From the NCBI GenBank assembly GCA_022820485.1, contig JAJEFJ010000060.1:50724-114723 (forward strand): a stretch of DNA of 64,000 nucleotides, in the 5' to 3' direction. The translations under genes were made by a program, and so were the position numbers. The notes under the pieces were generated by a model. The model was not told where the DNA came from, made no database searches, and worked only from the letters and a program-made list of their open reading frames with translations. Shown here piece by piece: positions 34,686 to 42,012 of the stretch. This DNA is from Candidatus Latescibacterota bacterium (GTDB lineage: Bacteria > Latescibacterota > UBA2968 > UBA8231). Position 1 is the first letter of the stretch, and each line of letters opens with the position of its first letter.

Positions 34686-35657
34686 ATGGCTACAATCCGC
34701 TGGGGCATCATCGGCTGCGGCGACGTCACCGAAGTAAAGAGCGGCCCCGCTCTGTACAAGACGCCCGATTCCGAACTGGTAGCGGTCATGCGCCGCGACG
34801 CAGACAAGGCCCGCGATTATGCCGCGCGCCACGGCGTACCCAAGTGGTACGCCCAAGCCGACGCCCTCATCGCCGACCCAGACGTCGATGCGGTCTATAT
34901 CGCAACGCCCCCCGACACCCACGCGCACTACACCGCCCAAGTCGCCCAAGCCGGCAAACCCGTTTACGTCGAAAAGCCAATGGCGCGCAACTACGGCGAG
35001 TGTCTGGCGATGATCGACGCCTGCCGCCGGGCCGGGGTGCCGCTTTTCGTCGCCTACTATCGCCGCGCCCTGCCCGCTTTCCTCAAGGTCCAGTCGCTGG
35101 TCGAGGAAGGGGCCATCGGCGCAGTGCGCTTCGTCTCCATCGCGCTCTGCCAACCCGCATCCGAGGATCCCGACGACCTACCCTGGCGCGTCGTCCCAGA
35201 GATCTCGGGCGGCGGCTATTTCTTCGACCTCGCCTCGCACCAACTCGACTTCCTCGACTTTCTGCTCGGCCCCATCGCCCACGCCTCAGGCCACGCGACC
35301 AACCAAGCCGGGCTCTACCGTGCCGAAGACGCCGTTACCGCCAGCTTCGCCTTCGAATCCGGCGCACTGGGCTCAGGAGTCTGGAACTTCGCCGCCGATC
35401 AGCGCTGTGACCAGATCGAAATCGTCGGCGGCAAGGGCCGGATCGCCTTCTCCACGTTCGCCTTCACCCCGGTCGAAATGACCACCAACGCCGGGGCCCA
35501 AACCTTCGCCATCGATCCACCCCAACACGTCCAGCAGCCCCTGATTCAGACGGTAGTAGATGCGCTGTTGGGCCGGGGCGAATGCCCTAGCACCGGCGCA
35601 AGCGCCGCCCGCACTAGCCGGGTCATGGACCAAATCGTTCACGGCCATGCCGCCTAA
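34686..35657 (+). CDS. Gfo/Idh/MocA-family oxidoreductase
   Basis: 323 aa, normal length, GGAG before the ATG. N-terminal Rossmann motif RWGIIGCGDVTE, the VYIATPPDTHAHY turn and the EKPMARNYGEC motif (the conserved E-K-P lysine). The C-terminal alpha/beta domain contains GGGYFFDLASHQLDFLDFLLG with the catalytic-type D...H pair. Such enzymes oxidise sugars, inositols or related polyols with NAD(P). Substrate unknown. Overlaps the following SRPBCC gene by 11 bases. Confidence 0.9.
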   Translation: MATIRWGIIGCGDVTEVKSGPALYKTPDSELVAVMRRDADKARDYAARHGVPKWYAQADALIADPDVDAVYIATPPDTHAHYTAQVAQAGKPVYVEKPMARNYGECLAMIDACRRAGVPLFVAYYRRALPAFLKVQSLVEEGAIGAVRFVSIALCQPASEDPDDLPWRVVPEISGGGYFFDLASHQLDFLDFLLGPIAHASGHATNQAGLYRAEDAVTASFAFESGALGSGVWNFAADQRCDQIEIVGGKGRIAFSTFAFTPVEMTTNAGAQTFAIDPPQHVQQPLIQTVVDALLGRGECPSTGASAARTSRVMDQIVHGHAA

Positions 35658-36105
35658 ACCCCACATCCTCGAAGCATCAACGACCCTACCCCTCGGGTGC
35701 GAGGAGGTCTTCGCCTTCTTCGCCGAGGCGCAGAACCTCGAGCGCATTACCCCGCCCGAATTGAAATTTCGCATCATCAGTCCGACTCCCATCACAATTG
35801 CTGCCGGCACCCTCATCGACTATCGCCTCAGCCTTTTTGGCCTGTCCTTCACTTGGTGTTCGCGGATCTCGCACTGGGATCCACCCCACTCCTTTGTGGA
35901 CGAGCAACTCAAGGGACCCTATAGCTTTTGGCACCATACCCATACCTTCACTGAAAGCAGCGAGGGGACCGCGATCGGCGACCGCGTCCTCTACCGTCTG
36001 CCGCTGTGGCCATTGAGCGAAATCGGTTTGCCTCTAGTCAAGCTCCAACTCAAACGCATTTTTGCCTATCGGCAGCAGGCGATTCGCGCTCTGTTGATCC
36101 GCTAA
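35647..36105 (+). CDS. SRPBCC-family (START-like) protein
   Basis: 152 aa from ATG 35647, which overlaps the end of the oxidoreductase gene. It matches the bacterial SRPBCC/CoxG-like ligand-binding fold of the cell-division-inhibitor-like set: LPLGCEEVFAFFAEAQNLERITPPELKF, SPTPITIAAGTLIDYRLSLFGL, WDPPHSFVDEQLKGPYSFWHHTHTF, and GDRVLYRLPLWP. Probably binds a hydrophobic ligand; no catalytic residues can be assigned. Confidence 0.85.
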   Translation: MPPKPHILEASTTLPLGCEEVFAFFAEAQNLERITPPELKFRIISPTPITIAAGTLIDYRLSLFGLSFTWCSRISHWDPPHSFVDEQLKGPYSFWHHTHTFTESSEGTAIGDRVLYRLPLWPLSEIGLPLVKLQLKRIFAYRQQAIRALLIR

Positions 36106-36282
36106 CGCCACAGCTTTCGCGACAAAATTGCGCCCTTTTCCCGCCATTTTTGTCGTTCCAATCAGTCAACGTTGCAATCAACGTTTGGGCGAGGGCCAAA
36201 ATTTTCTTATCTATATAACTCGCTTCGCTCTCGTACGCATTCCACTTAGTTCGCACCTTTGCCACCTAAAAGGGGGTTCGAC

Positions 36283-37575
36283 ATGCTGGTTCGCAGAAAG
36301 TGGGGCCTCCTCGCCCTGCTAGCTTTTATCTTGCTCGCCGTTCCCAATGCCACCTTCGCCCAAGACAAGCTCGACACCGGCGACACGGCCTGGATTCTGA
36401 TTTCCACCGGCTTGGTTCTCTTTATGATGATCCCCGGCTTGGCCATGTTTTACGCTGGTCTGGTCCGCACGCGCAATGTGCTCTCGGTCTTTATGCACTG
36501 CTTTGGGATTGCGGCCCTGATTACTGTCTTGTGGACCATTTTCGGTTATAGCTTGGCCTTTACGGCTAGCAACCCCTTTATCGGCAACCTGTCCAAGTCC
36601 TTTCTCAGCGGCGTCTCTGTGGATAGCCTCTCAGGCACCATCCCAGAATTGCTGTTCTTCGTCTTCCAGATGACGTTTGCCATCATCACCCCTGGGCTTT
36701 TCGTCGGTGCCTTTGCCGAGCGCATGAAGTTTTCGGCCGTGCTGTGGTTCAGTGGGCTGTGGTGCGTTTTGGTTTATCTGCCCATCACGCACATGGTCTG
36801 GGGAGAGGGCGGCTACTTTGGTGCAATGGGCGTCTTTGACTTTGCTGGCGGCATCGTCGTCCACATCACCGCTGGGGCGGCCGCGTTGGTCGCCGCGATC
36901 CTCGTCGGCAAGCGCACCGGCTATCCCGAGCAGCCCATGCCCCCGCACAACATGACCATGAACCTCGTCGGCACGGCCATGCTGTGGGTAGGGTGGTTCG
37001 GCTTCAATGGCGGCAGTGCCTTGGCGGCTAATGGGCAGGCGGCTATGGCGGTCGTAGTCACCCAAATCTCGCCCAGCGTTGCGGCGCTGACGTGGATTTT
37101 TATCGAATGGATCAAAAACGGCAAACCGAGTGCGCTCGGTTTTGCCACCGGTGCCATCGCCGGGCTAGCGGCCATTACCCCGGCCTCGGGCACGGTGGGG
37201 CCGCTCGGCGCGTTTGCCATCGGCCTGTGCTCCGGTGTCGTCGCCTATTGGGCCGCCACTTGGCTCAAGCGCACCTGCGGGTACGACGACGCGCTCGACG
37301 TAGTGGGAGTTCACGGTTTCGGCGGCTTGGTTGGTGTTCTGCTGGTGTCCTTCTTCGCCTCGACCACCTTGGGCGGCACCGTCGAGGGCCTCAACATGGG
37401 CAAGCAGTTCGGCATCCAAGCCTTCGCCGCAGTCGGCGCAGCCATTTACACCCTAATCGTCTCGTTTATCATCCTCAAGGTAATCGACTTAGTCAGCGGC
37501 CTGCGCGTAGATGAGGATACCGAGACCGATGGACTCGACGTGAGTGAGCACGGCGAAGTAGGATACGACCTGTAG
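36283..37575 (+). CDS. amt: ammonium transporter
   Basis: 430 aa from ATG 36283, preceded by AGGGGG at about 36271; the TTG at 36259 lies before that SD. Cleavable signal peptide (LLALLAFILLAVPNATFA), then about eleven membrane segments. Amt hallmarks: IPGLAMFYAGLVRTRN, AFAERMKFSAVLWF, PITHMVWGEGGYF, DFAGGIVVHITAGAAALVAA (pore His), MLWVGWFGFNGGSALAAN and GVHGFGGLVGVLLV (second pore His). It takes up NH4+/NH3. No glnK/glnB lies beside it, unlike the usual amtB-glnK pairing. Confidence 0.95.
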   Translation: MLVRRKWGLLALLAFILLAVPNATFAQDKLDTGDTAWILISTGLVLFMMIPGLAMFYAGLVRTRNVLSVFMHCFGIAALITVLWTIFGYSLAFTASNPFIGNLSKSFLSGVSVDSLSGTIPELLFFVFQMTFAIITPGLFVGAFAERMKFSAVLWFSGLWCVLVYLPITHMVWGEGGYFGAMGVFDFAGGIVVHITAGAAALVAAILVGKRTGYPEQPMPPHNMTMNLVGTAMLWVGWFGFNGGSALAANGQAAMAVVVTQISPSVAALTWIFIEWIKNGKPSALGFATGAIAGLAAITPASGTVGPLGAFAIGLCSGVVAYWAATWLKRTCGYDDALDVVGVHGFGGLVGVLLVSFFASTTLGGTVEGLNMGKQFGIQAFAAVGAAIYTLIVSFIILKVIDLVSGLRVDEDTETDGLDVSEHGEVGYDL

Positions 37576-37603
37576 TTCGCTCGCTGCTTGGACGGGGGCT
37601 TCC

Positions 37604-38446
37604 ATGGATGCTTCTTGCTTACAGTACGCGTTGAACGAGGCTGAACGCCTAGAGTTTGCCCAGCGCGGCTACCTCGTCTTCGACGAGATGATGCCTCCCG
37701 ACGTGGTTGACGCACTCGTGGAAGTGTCCGACCGAATTGACGCCGAGGAACGCCAAAAGCGCGGCGTCGGGCCCTATGACCGGCTGACCGTCCGCGACAT
37801 GGTTTGGCGCGACGAGCGCTACCTAGACTTGGTCGATTGGCCCCGAGCGCTGCCCAAAATCTGGGGAACTCTCGGCTGGAATATCCAGATTTACCACACC
37901 GTCCTCGCCTACAGCCCAGCCGCCGAGCCTAACAACTGCCAAGTTGAGATGCAGGGCTGGCACCAAGACTCGGACCGCGTCAACCACGAGATCGAGTCCA
38001 GTCCCCGGCCGCGGATCTCGGTCAAGATGGCCTATTTCCTCAGCGACTGTTCGGCAGCAGGCCGCGCCAATTTTTGGGTCGTCCCCGGCAGCCACTTGCT
38101 GGACGCGTATGACATCCCCGACGACGGCTCCTTGCCTCACAACGCCGTCCCCGTGCTGGTGCCGCAGGGCGGGGCGGTGCTCTTCGACCGCCGGATCTGG
38201 CACTCGGCCAGTTCCAACGCCTCCGCTGTTGCCCGCAAGGTGCTCTTCTACGGGTACTCGTATCGCTGGCTCCGCCCCCGCGACGACCAGACCGTCGAAC
38301 ACCTTTTTGAGCGCTCTGACCCGATCCGCCGTCAGCTACTGGGGTACGCGCCTAGCGGCGGCTACGGCTACACCTCGCCTACCGATGAGGACGTTCCACT
38401 GCGCGTCTTTCTGCGCCAACATCTCGGGGCCGAAGCCGCCGCCTAA
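37604..38446 (+). CDS. phytanoyl-CoA dioxygenase-family protein
   Basis: 280 aa. Fe(II)/2-oxoglutarate site: H120-x-D122 in MQGWHQDSDR, distal H200 in RRIWHSASSN and the arginine of VARKVLFYGYSYRW. Also SVKMAYFLSDCS and ANFWVVPGSHLLD, typical of PhyH. It hydroxylates an unknown small molecule. Stop and next start overlap as TAATG (38444-38448), so it is coupled to the epimerase downstream. This suggests both modify the same sugar- or lipid-like compound (inference). Confidence 0.87.
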   Translation: MDASCLQYALNEAERLEFAQRGYLVFDEMMPPDVVDALVEVSDRIDAEERQKRGVGPYDRLTVRDMVWRDERYLDLVDWPRALPKIWGTLGWNIQIYHTVLAYSPAAEPNNCQVEMQGWHQDSDRVNHEIESSPRPRISVKMAYFLSDCSAAGRANFWVVPGSHLLDAYDIPDDGSLPHNAVPVLVPQGGAVLFDRRIWHSASSNASAVARKVLFYGYSYRWLRPRDDQTVEHLFERSDPIRRQLLGYAPSGGYGYTSPTDEDVPLRVFLRQHLGAEAAA

Positions 38447-39459
38447 TGCGGGCGTTGGTCACCGGCGGCACCGGCTTTGTCGGCGGGGCCTTGGTCCGCG
38501 CCCTCGTCGCTAGCGGTGCGCAAGTCCGGGTACTGGCGCGGCCCACTAGTCATACGGAGGCGTTGGAGGCCCTAGGCGTCGAAATCGTCCGCGGCGACAT
38601 CCTCGTTCGCGCTAGTATCGAAGCCGCGCTCGCAGGTTGCGATACCCTCTTCCACGCCGCGGCTCTCTACGACTTGTGGGGCTTGGACGAGGCCGAACTC
38701 TTGGCCACTGAAACCGAGGGGACCTGCAACGCCATGGAGGCAGCGTTGACAGTCGGCGTCGCCAAGGTCGTCTATACCAGTACCGCCGCCTGTCTCGGCG
38801 AAGCCAAAGGCCAAGTCGCCACCGAGACAACGGTTCATCGCGGCTACTTCCTCTCAAATTATGAAAAGGCCAAGTACGCAGCCGAGCAGGTGGCGTTCGC
38901 GTATGTAGAAAAAGGAGTGCCGCTCGTCTGCGTCCAGCCCGCTGCCATCTACGGTCCGGGCGACCACAAACCCTCCGGGCGCTTTATCGTCAACCTGCTC
39001 AACGGTCGGGTCCCCGCGCTCTTTCCCGGCTGGATGAGCTTGGTGTACATTGACGACGCGGCGCGGGGGCACGTACTAGCGGCTGAAAATGGCCGGATCG
39101 GGGAACGCTATATACTCGCGGGCACGGTCGGCAAACTGACCGAACTCGGCCGACTGGTCTGTCGCTTGGCCGGCCGCTGGTCGCCGCCTACCATTCCCGC
39201 TCCACTGGCCGCACCCTACGCGCTCGGCGGCGAGGCCCTGTCGCGCCTGACCCGCAGACCGCCGGTCCTGTCGTGGGAAACCTACCGCCTCACCGCACAC
39301 GGCTTCCGCGCCGACGGCAGCCGTGCCACCGCAGAGTTGGGCCTAACCTACACGGACCTGGAGGAAGGATTGACACAGACGATCAACTGGTACTGGGAAC
39401 AGGGCTTTCTAAGACGCCGACCTGCCTGTTTCCGCGATTTGCAATCTGCAGATTCGTAG
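38446..39459 (+). CDS. NAD-dependent epimerase/dehydratase, HpnA-like
   Basis: 337 aa extended SDR: glycine motif VTGGTGFVGGALVRAL, FHAAALYDLWG, catalytic triad pieces VVYTSTAACLGEA and the Y-x-x-x-K in NYEKAKYAAE, then VQPAAIYGPGDHKPSG and VYIDDAARGHVLAAE. The pattern is close to hopanoid-associated sugar epimerases (HpnA), though no other hopanoid gene is present. It starts inside the stop codon of the PhyH gene. A perfect palindrome covers its own stop codon. Confidence 0.83.
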   Translation: MRALVTGGTGFVGGALVRALVASGAQVRVLARPTSHTEALEALGVEIVRGDILVRASIEAALAGCDTLFHAAALYDLWGLDEAELLATETEGTCNAMEAALTVGVAKVVYTSTAACLGEAKGQVATETTVHRGYFLSNYEKAKYAAEQVAFAYVEKGVPLVCVQPAAIYGPGDHKPSGRFIVNLLNGRVPALFPGWMSLVYIDDAARGHVLAAENGRIGERYILAGTVGKLTELGRLVCRLAGRWSPPTIPAPLAAPYALGGEALSRLTRRPPVLSWETYRLTAHGFRADGSRATAELGLTYTDLEEGLTQTINWYWEQGFLRRRPACFRDLQSADS

Positions 39460-39484
39460 GGGGCGGTTTGAAACCGCCCCCTAC
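39456..39484. terminator. perfect palindrome, bidirectional terminator-like
   Basis: GTAGGGGGCGGTTT and AAACCGCCCCCTAC flank a single G. It contains the stop codon of the epimerase (39457-39459) and lies ten bases before the end of the convergent PhyH gene. It is the same family as the palindrome at 40512-40539. Confidence 0.75.
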
Positions 39485-39493
39485 TGCGTAACA

Positions 39494-40294
39494 TCAGTCC
39501 GGTGCGCCTAGACCCGTCGCCAACTCCGGCAGCTCAGCGGTAACCGGCTCGAACTGGCGCGCCACCACCCAATCGGGACGAGGATTCTCAACGCCGCTCG
39601 GCACGTTGTCGATGGCGGCAAAGGCGTAGATCAGGCTGTAGCGCTGCGCGGGTGAGAAGTTGTGGTTCGAGCCGTGTACGATCCGGCAGTCGAAGAAACA
39701 GACGTCGCCAGCGTCGCCCTCGATCGGAATGATCATCGACTCATCGGTGATGTACTCGCGCAGCGCCTCCGGCGTGATGCACCACTGCTTGTAGCTGGTG
39801 GTGACCTCGTCGCTGTAGTGATCCAGCACGCCCCAGCGATGTGAACCCTTCACCAGCGCGATGCTGCCGTTGTTGCGCGTGTTTGGACCCAACATGACCA
39901 GCGCGGAGGCCAACCGATCGTCGACGCCGTCATAGCGCCAGTAGCCATAGTCCTGGTGCCAGAGCCACACAGTGCCTTCGAATGACTCCTTGTAGTTCAG
40001 CTTGCTGTGGAAGATGTAGGCGTCGTCCCCGAAAATCTGCTTGACCGGCCCGGCGATCGGCTCCGACCGGCACAACTCTCGGAACGGCTGCACATGGCGG
40101 TGCATGCAGAACACCGAGCGCACCGGACCGCTCTTCTCGCGCACCACGTGTACCTCCGGCGGGTTGTCGGCCTGCTCAGACATCATCTCGTCGGCCGCCG
40201 AGCGCAATTGCTCAATCTGATCCGGCGGGATCAGCCCGCGCTGGACCAGAAACCCCTGCTCGCGATAGGTCGCCAGTTGTTTTTCGCTCCACAT
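39494..40294 (-). CDS. PhyH/ectoine-hydroxylase-like dioxygenase
   Basis: 266 aa. Iron site H113-x-D115 in VWLWHQDYGYW, distal H207 in DCRIVHGSNHNFSP, and the 2-oxoglutarate arginine in QRYSLIYAFAAI. The HGSxxN phrase and the aromatic residues after H-x-D are the pattern of EctD-like enzymes. No ectABC genes are nearby, so the substrate is probably not ectoine; amino-acid or quaternary-amine derivatives are possible. It converges with the epimerase, and repeats fill the 245 bases upstream. Confidence 0.87.
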   Translation of the reverse strand: MWSEKQLATYREQGFLVQRGLIPPDQIEQLRSAADEMMSEQADNPPEVHVVREKSGPVRSVFCMHRHVQPFRELCRSEPIAGPVKQIFGDDAYIFHSKLNYKESFEGTVWLWHQDYGYWRYDGVDDRLASALVMLGPNTRNNGSIALVKGSHRWGVLDHYSDEVTTSYKQWCITPEALREYITDESMIIPIEGDAGDVCFFDCRIVHGSNHNFSPAQRYSLIYAFAAIDNVPSGVENPRPDWVVARQFEPVTAELPELATGLGAPD

Positions 40295-40363
40295 AGTCGT
40301 TCATCCTCTCTGCGGCTTAAAGTTTGCCAACATCGTCGGAACCAAGTCCCGTACGGTAGGTGA

Positions 40364-40468
40364 ATATAGCAGTCCTAAATGATTTGAAAGCATGCGTTCA
40401 TCAGTTTACCTATGCGTCATTCCCGCGCAAGCGGGAATCCAGTCTTGAATGATTTAGGGTTGCTATAT
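40364..40468. mobile_element. MITE-like repeat element with terminal inverted repeats
   Basis: Left end ATATAGCAGTCCTAAATGATT (40364-40384) and right end (40448-40468, the inverse with 18 of 21 matches) bound about 105 bases. The centre holds the palindrome ATTCCCGC-GCAA-GCGGGAAT (40419-40438). It has no coding capacity. Such small palindromic units are often dispersed in many copies; only one is visible in this window. Confidence 0.65.
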
Positions 40469-40511
40469 CTATCGCCTGCTTTCCATCTATTGTCATCTTC
40501 CGCGACAGCCT

Positions 40512-40539
40512 GTAGGGGCGGTTCGCGAACCGCCCCTAC
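40512..40539. terminator. 28-base perfect palindrome at gene end
   Basis: GTAGGGGCGGTTCG is followed immediately by its exact complement. It abuts the stop codon of the GH16-like gene (TAA at 40542-40540 on minus). Same family as 39456-39484. Confidence 0.7.
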
Positions 40540-41979
40540 TTACCGCAGTAACAGCATCCGTCGAACGAACGCGTTTTTGCCAACCAAGAGGCGGGCTACG
40601 TAGGCCCCGCTCGCTAGGGGCGCTCCTGTGTCATTTACTCCTGACCAGCGGACCAGATACGCTCCCGCTGGTCGGCCCTCGTCCAGCAGCGTCGCCACGC
40701 GCTGACCCGCAATGTTGTAAATACTCAGACGAACGTGCGCTGGAGTTGGGACGCTGTAGCGCAGGGCGGTGGCTGCGTTGAAGGGGTTGGGATAGTTCTC
40801 CAGCGAGATCGCGGTGGGAGTGGCATCGCGCTCACCGGCAATCGCCGTCGCCCGTGCCAGTGGTTCAAAGCTGAAAGAAGTGACGACGATCTCGACGTCG
40901 CGGCCATCAGTCGGTGCCTCTCCATTCAGGAGCCACAGATTCATCCGCACTTGCTCGGCTCCGGTCTCCGGGACGCGATCGTCATGGAAAGACCAGCGCT
41001 GTTCAACAGGCTCGCCGGTTCCACGGGCGATGCTCGCGAAGTCAATGCGGTCTGGTGCCCAAGTAAAGGTATGGATCGATTCGCGGTCTCCGTAGTGGGC
41101 ATCGAATTGGTAGCGATGCCCCGGGAGCGTGAATGGCTGAACGACGAACTGAGCATTCGGCCCGCCGGCAACTCCCCAATAGGACAGCTCAATGTCGATC
41201 TCGCGATAGCTCTGCTCGGACGCCAAGTCGTCCCACGTGAAGAAGCCGAACACTACGCGGGGATCGAACTCCTCGGCGGCGGCGCGGAGCGCAATGCGAT
41301 AGGTCCCGTAGCCAAAGGTCCTGTCGGAGATGACCTCGGTCGCCTGCCAACCTGCTTCGCGCTGCGCCAGCGTGAGGTGGAGCCCCTCTCCATCGGCCCA
41401 AACTGCATCGTCTCCGTCGGTGAAGAGATTGGGGCCGGGACCCAAGGGGGCGGAGCCGGTCTTTACGTGCCACTGGAGACCAGCAAAATCGATGCGTCGC
41501 CGGTAGGTGCGCACCACCTGGACCTCGTCGAGAACGGATTGAGACAGCGCTGCGGGAAACTCCCCCTCACCTTGCATCAGGGGCGGAGAGTCGGCCGCAG
41601 AGATCAGAAACGCGACGATGCGGGTCGCCTCGTGGTCGAGTCCCCCGGTTGCGATATCGCACGTCCAAGTGCCGTCCGGCTCAATGACAGTTGCCGGTTC
41701 GGCGAACGTCGGCTTGGTCCACCAGCCACCGCCAACGCGGATATAGACGGCCACCCGGTGGGCCGCGGGCTCGACCTCGTGTACTCGCCCCCTGAGCAGG
41801 GGCTCCCTGTCTCCCCAGACCGGGATTTCCGTCACCGCAAGCGCCTGCCCCTGCTGAACCCTAAAAGAGGGATGCTCTGGAGGTGCTGGCGCTGCGACGC
41901 GAACCACAGCCAGAACCAGAACGCCAACTTGCAAGACGGCAATGCGCAACAGAGGGTTGTAGGCTGTTTTGCACTTCAT
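40540..41979 (-). CDS. secreted GH16-like protein with YPNPFN sorting-type C-terminus
   Basis: 479 aa. N-terminal hydrophobic export segment (LLRIAVLQVGVLVLAVVRVAA). The middle (about 165-370) resembles a concanavalin-type glycoside hydrolase 16: TFGYGTYRIALRAA, YREIDIELSYWG (E-I-D-I-E, the GH16 catalytic ExDxxE-type segment, about 257-263), HTFTWAPDRIDF and RMNLWLLNGE. The last 85 residues are the FlgD/Por-like domain (LENYPNPFNAATALRYSVP, GQRVATLLDEG, GAYVARLLVG) used in outer-surface sorting in Latescibacterota and Bacteroidota relatives. Likely an exported beta-glucan- or galactan-acting enzyme. Confidence 0.75.
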   Translation of the reverse strand: MKCKTAYNPLLRIAVLQVGVLVLAVVRVAAPAPPEHPSFRVQQGQALAVTEIPVWGDREPLLRGRVHEVEPAAHRVAVYIRVGGGWWTKPTFAEPATVIEPDGTWTCDIATGGLDHEATRIVAFLISAADSPPLMQGEGEFPAALSQSVLDEVQVVRTYRRRIDFAGLQWHVKTGSAPLGPGPNLFTDGDDAVWADGEGLHLTLAQREAGWQATEVISDRTFGYGTYRIALRAAAEEFDPRVVFGFFTWDDLASEQSYREIDIELSYWGVAGGPNAQFVVQPFTLPGHRYQFDAHYGDRESIHTFTWAPDRIDFASIARGTGEPVEQRWSFHDDRVPETGAEQVRMNLWLLNGEAPTDGRDVEIVVTSFSFEPLARATAIAGERDATPTAISLENYPNPFNAATALRYSVPTPAHVRLSIYNIAGQRVATLLDEGRPAGAYLVRWSGVNDTGAPLASGAYVARLLVGKNAFVRRMLLLR

Positions 41980-42012
41980 ATTGCACCGAGGCCGGATTTC
42001 GTCAAGCTGGTC

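Noticed and set aside
36106..36282. Nitrogen-responsive sigma54 promoter before amt
   Set aside because: No GG-N10-GC core with TGGCAC/TTGCA boxes could be found; only AT-rich stretches around 36200.
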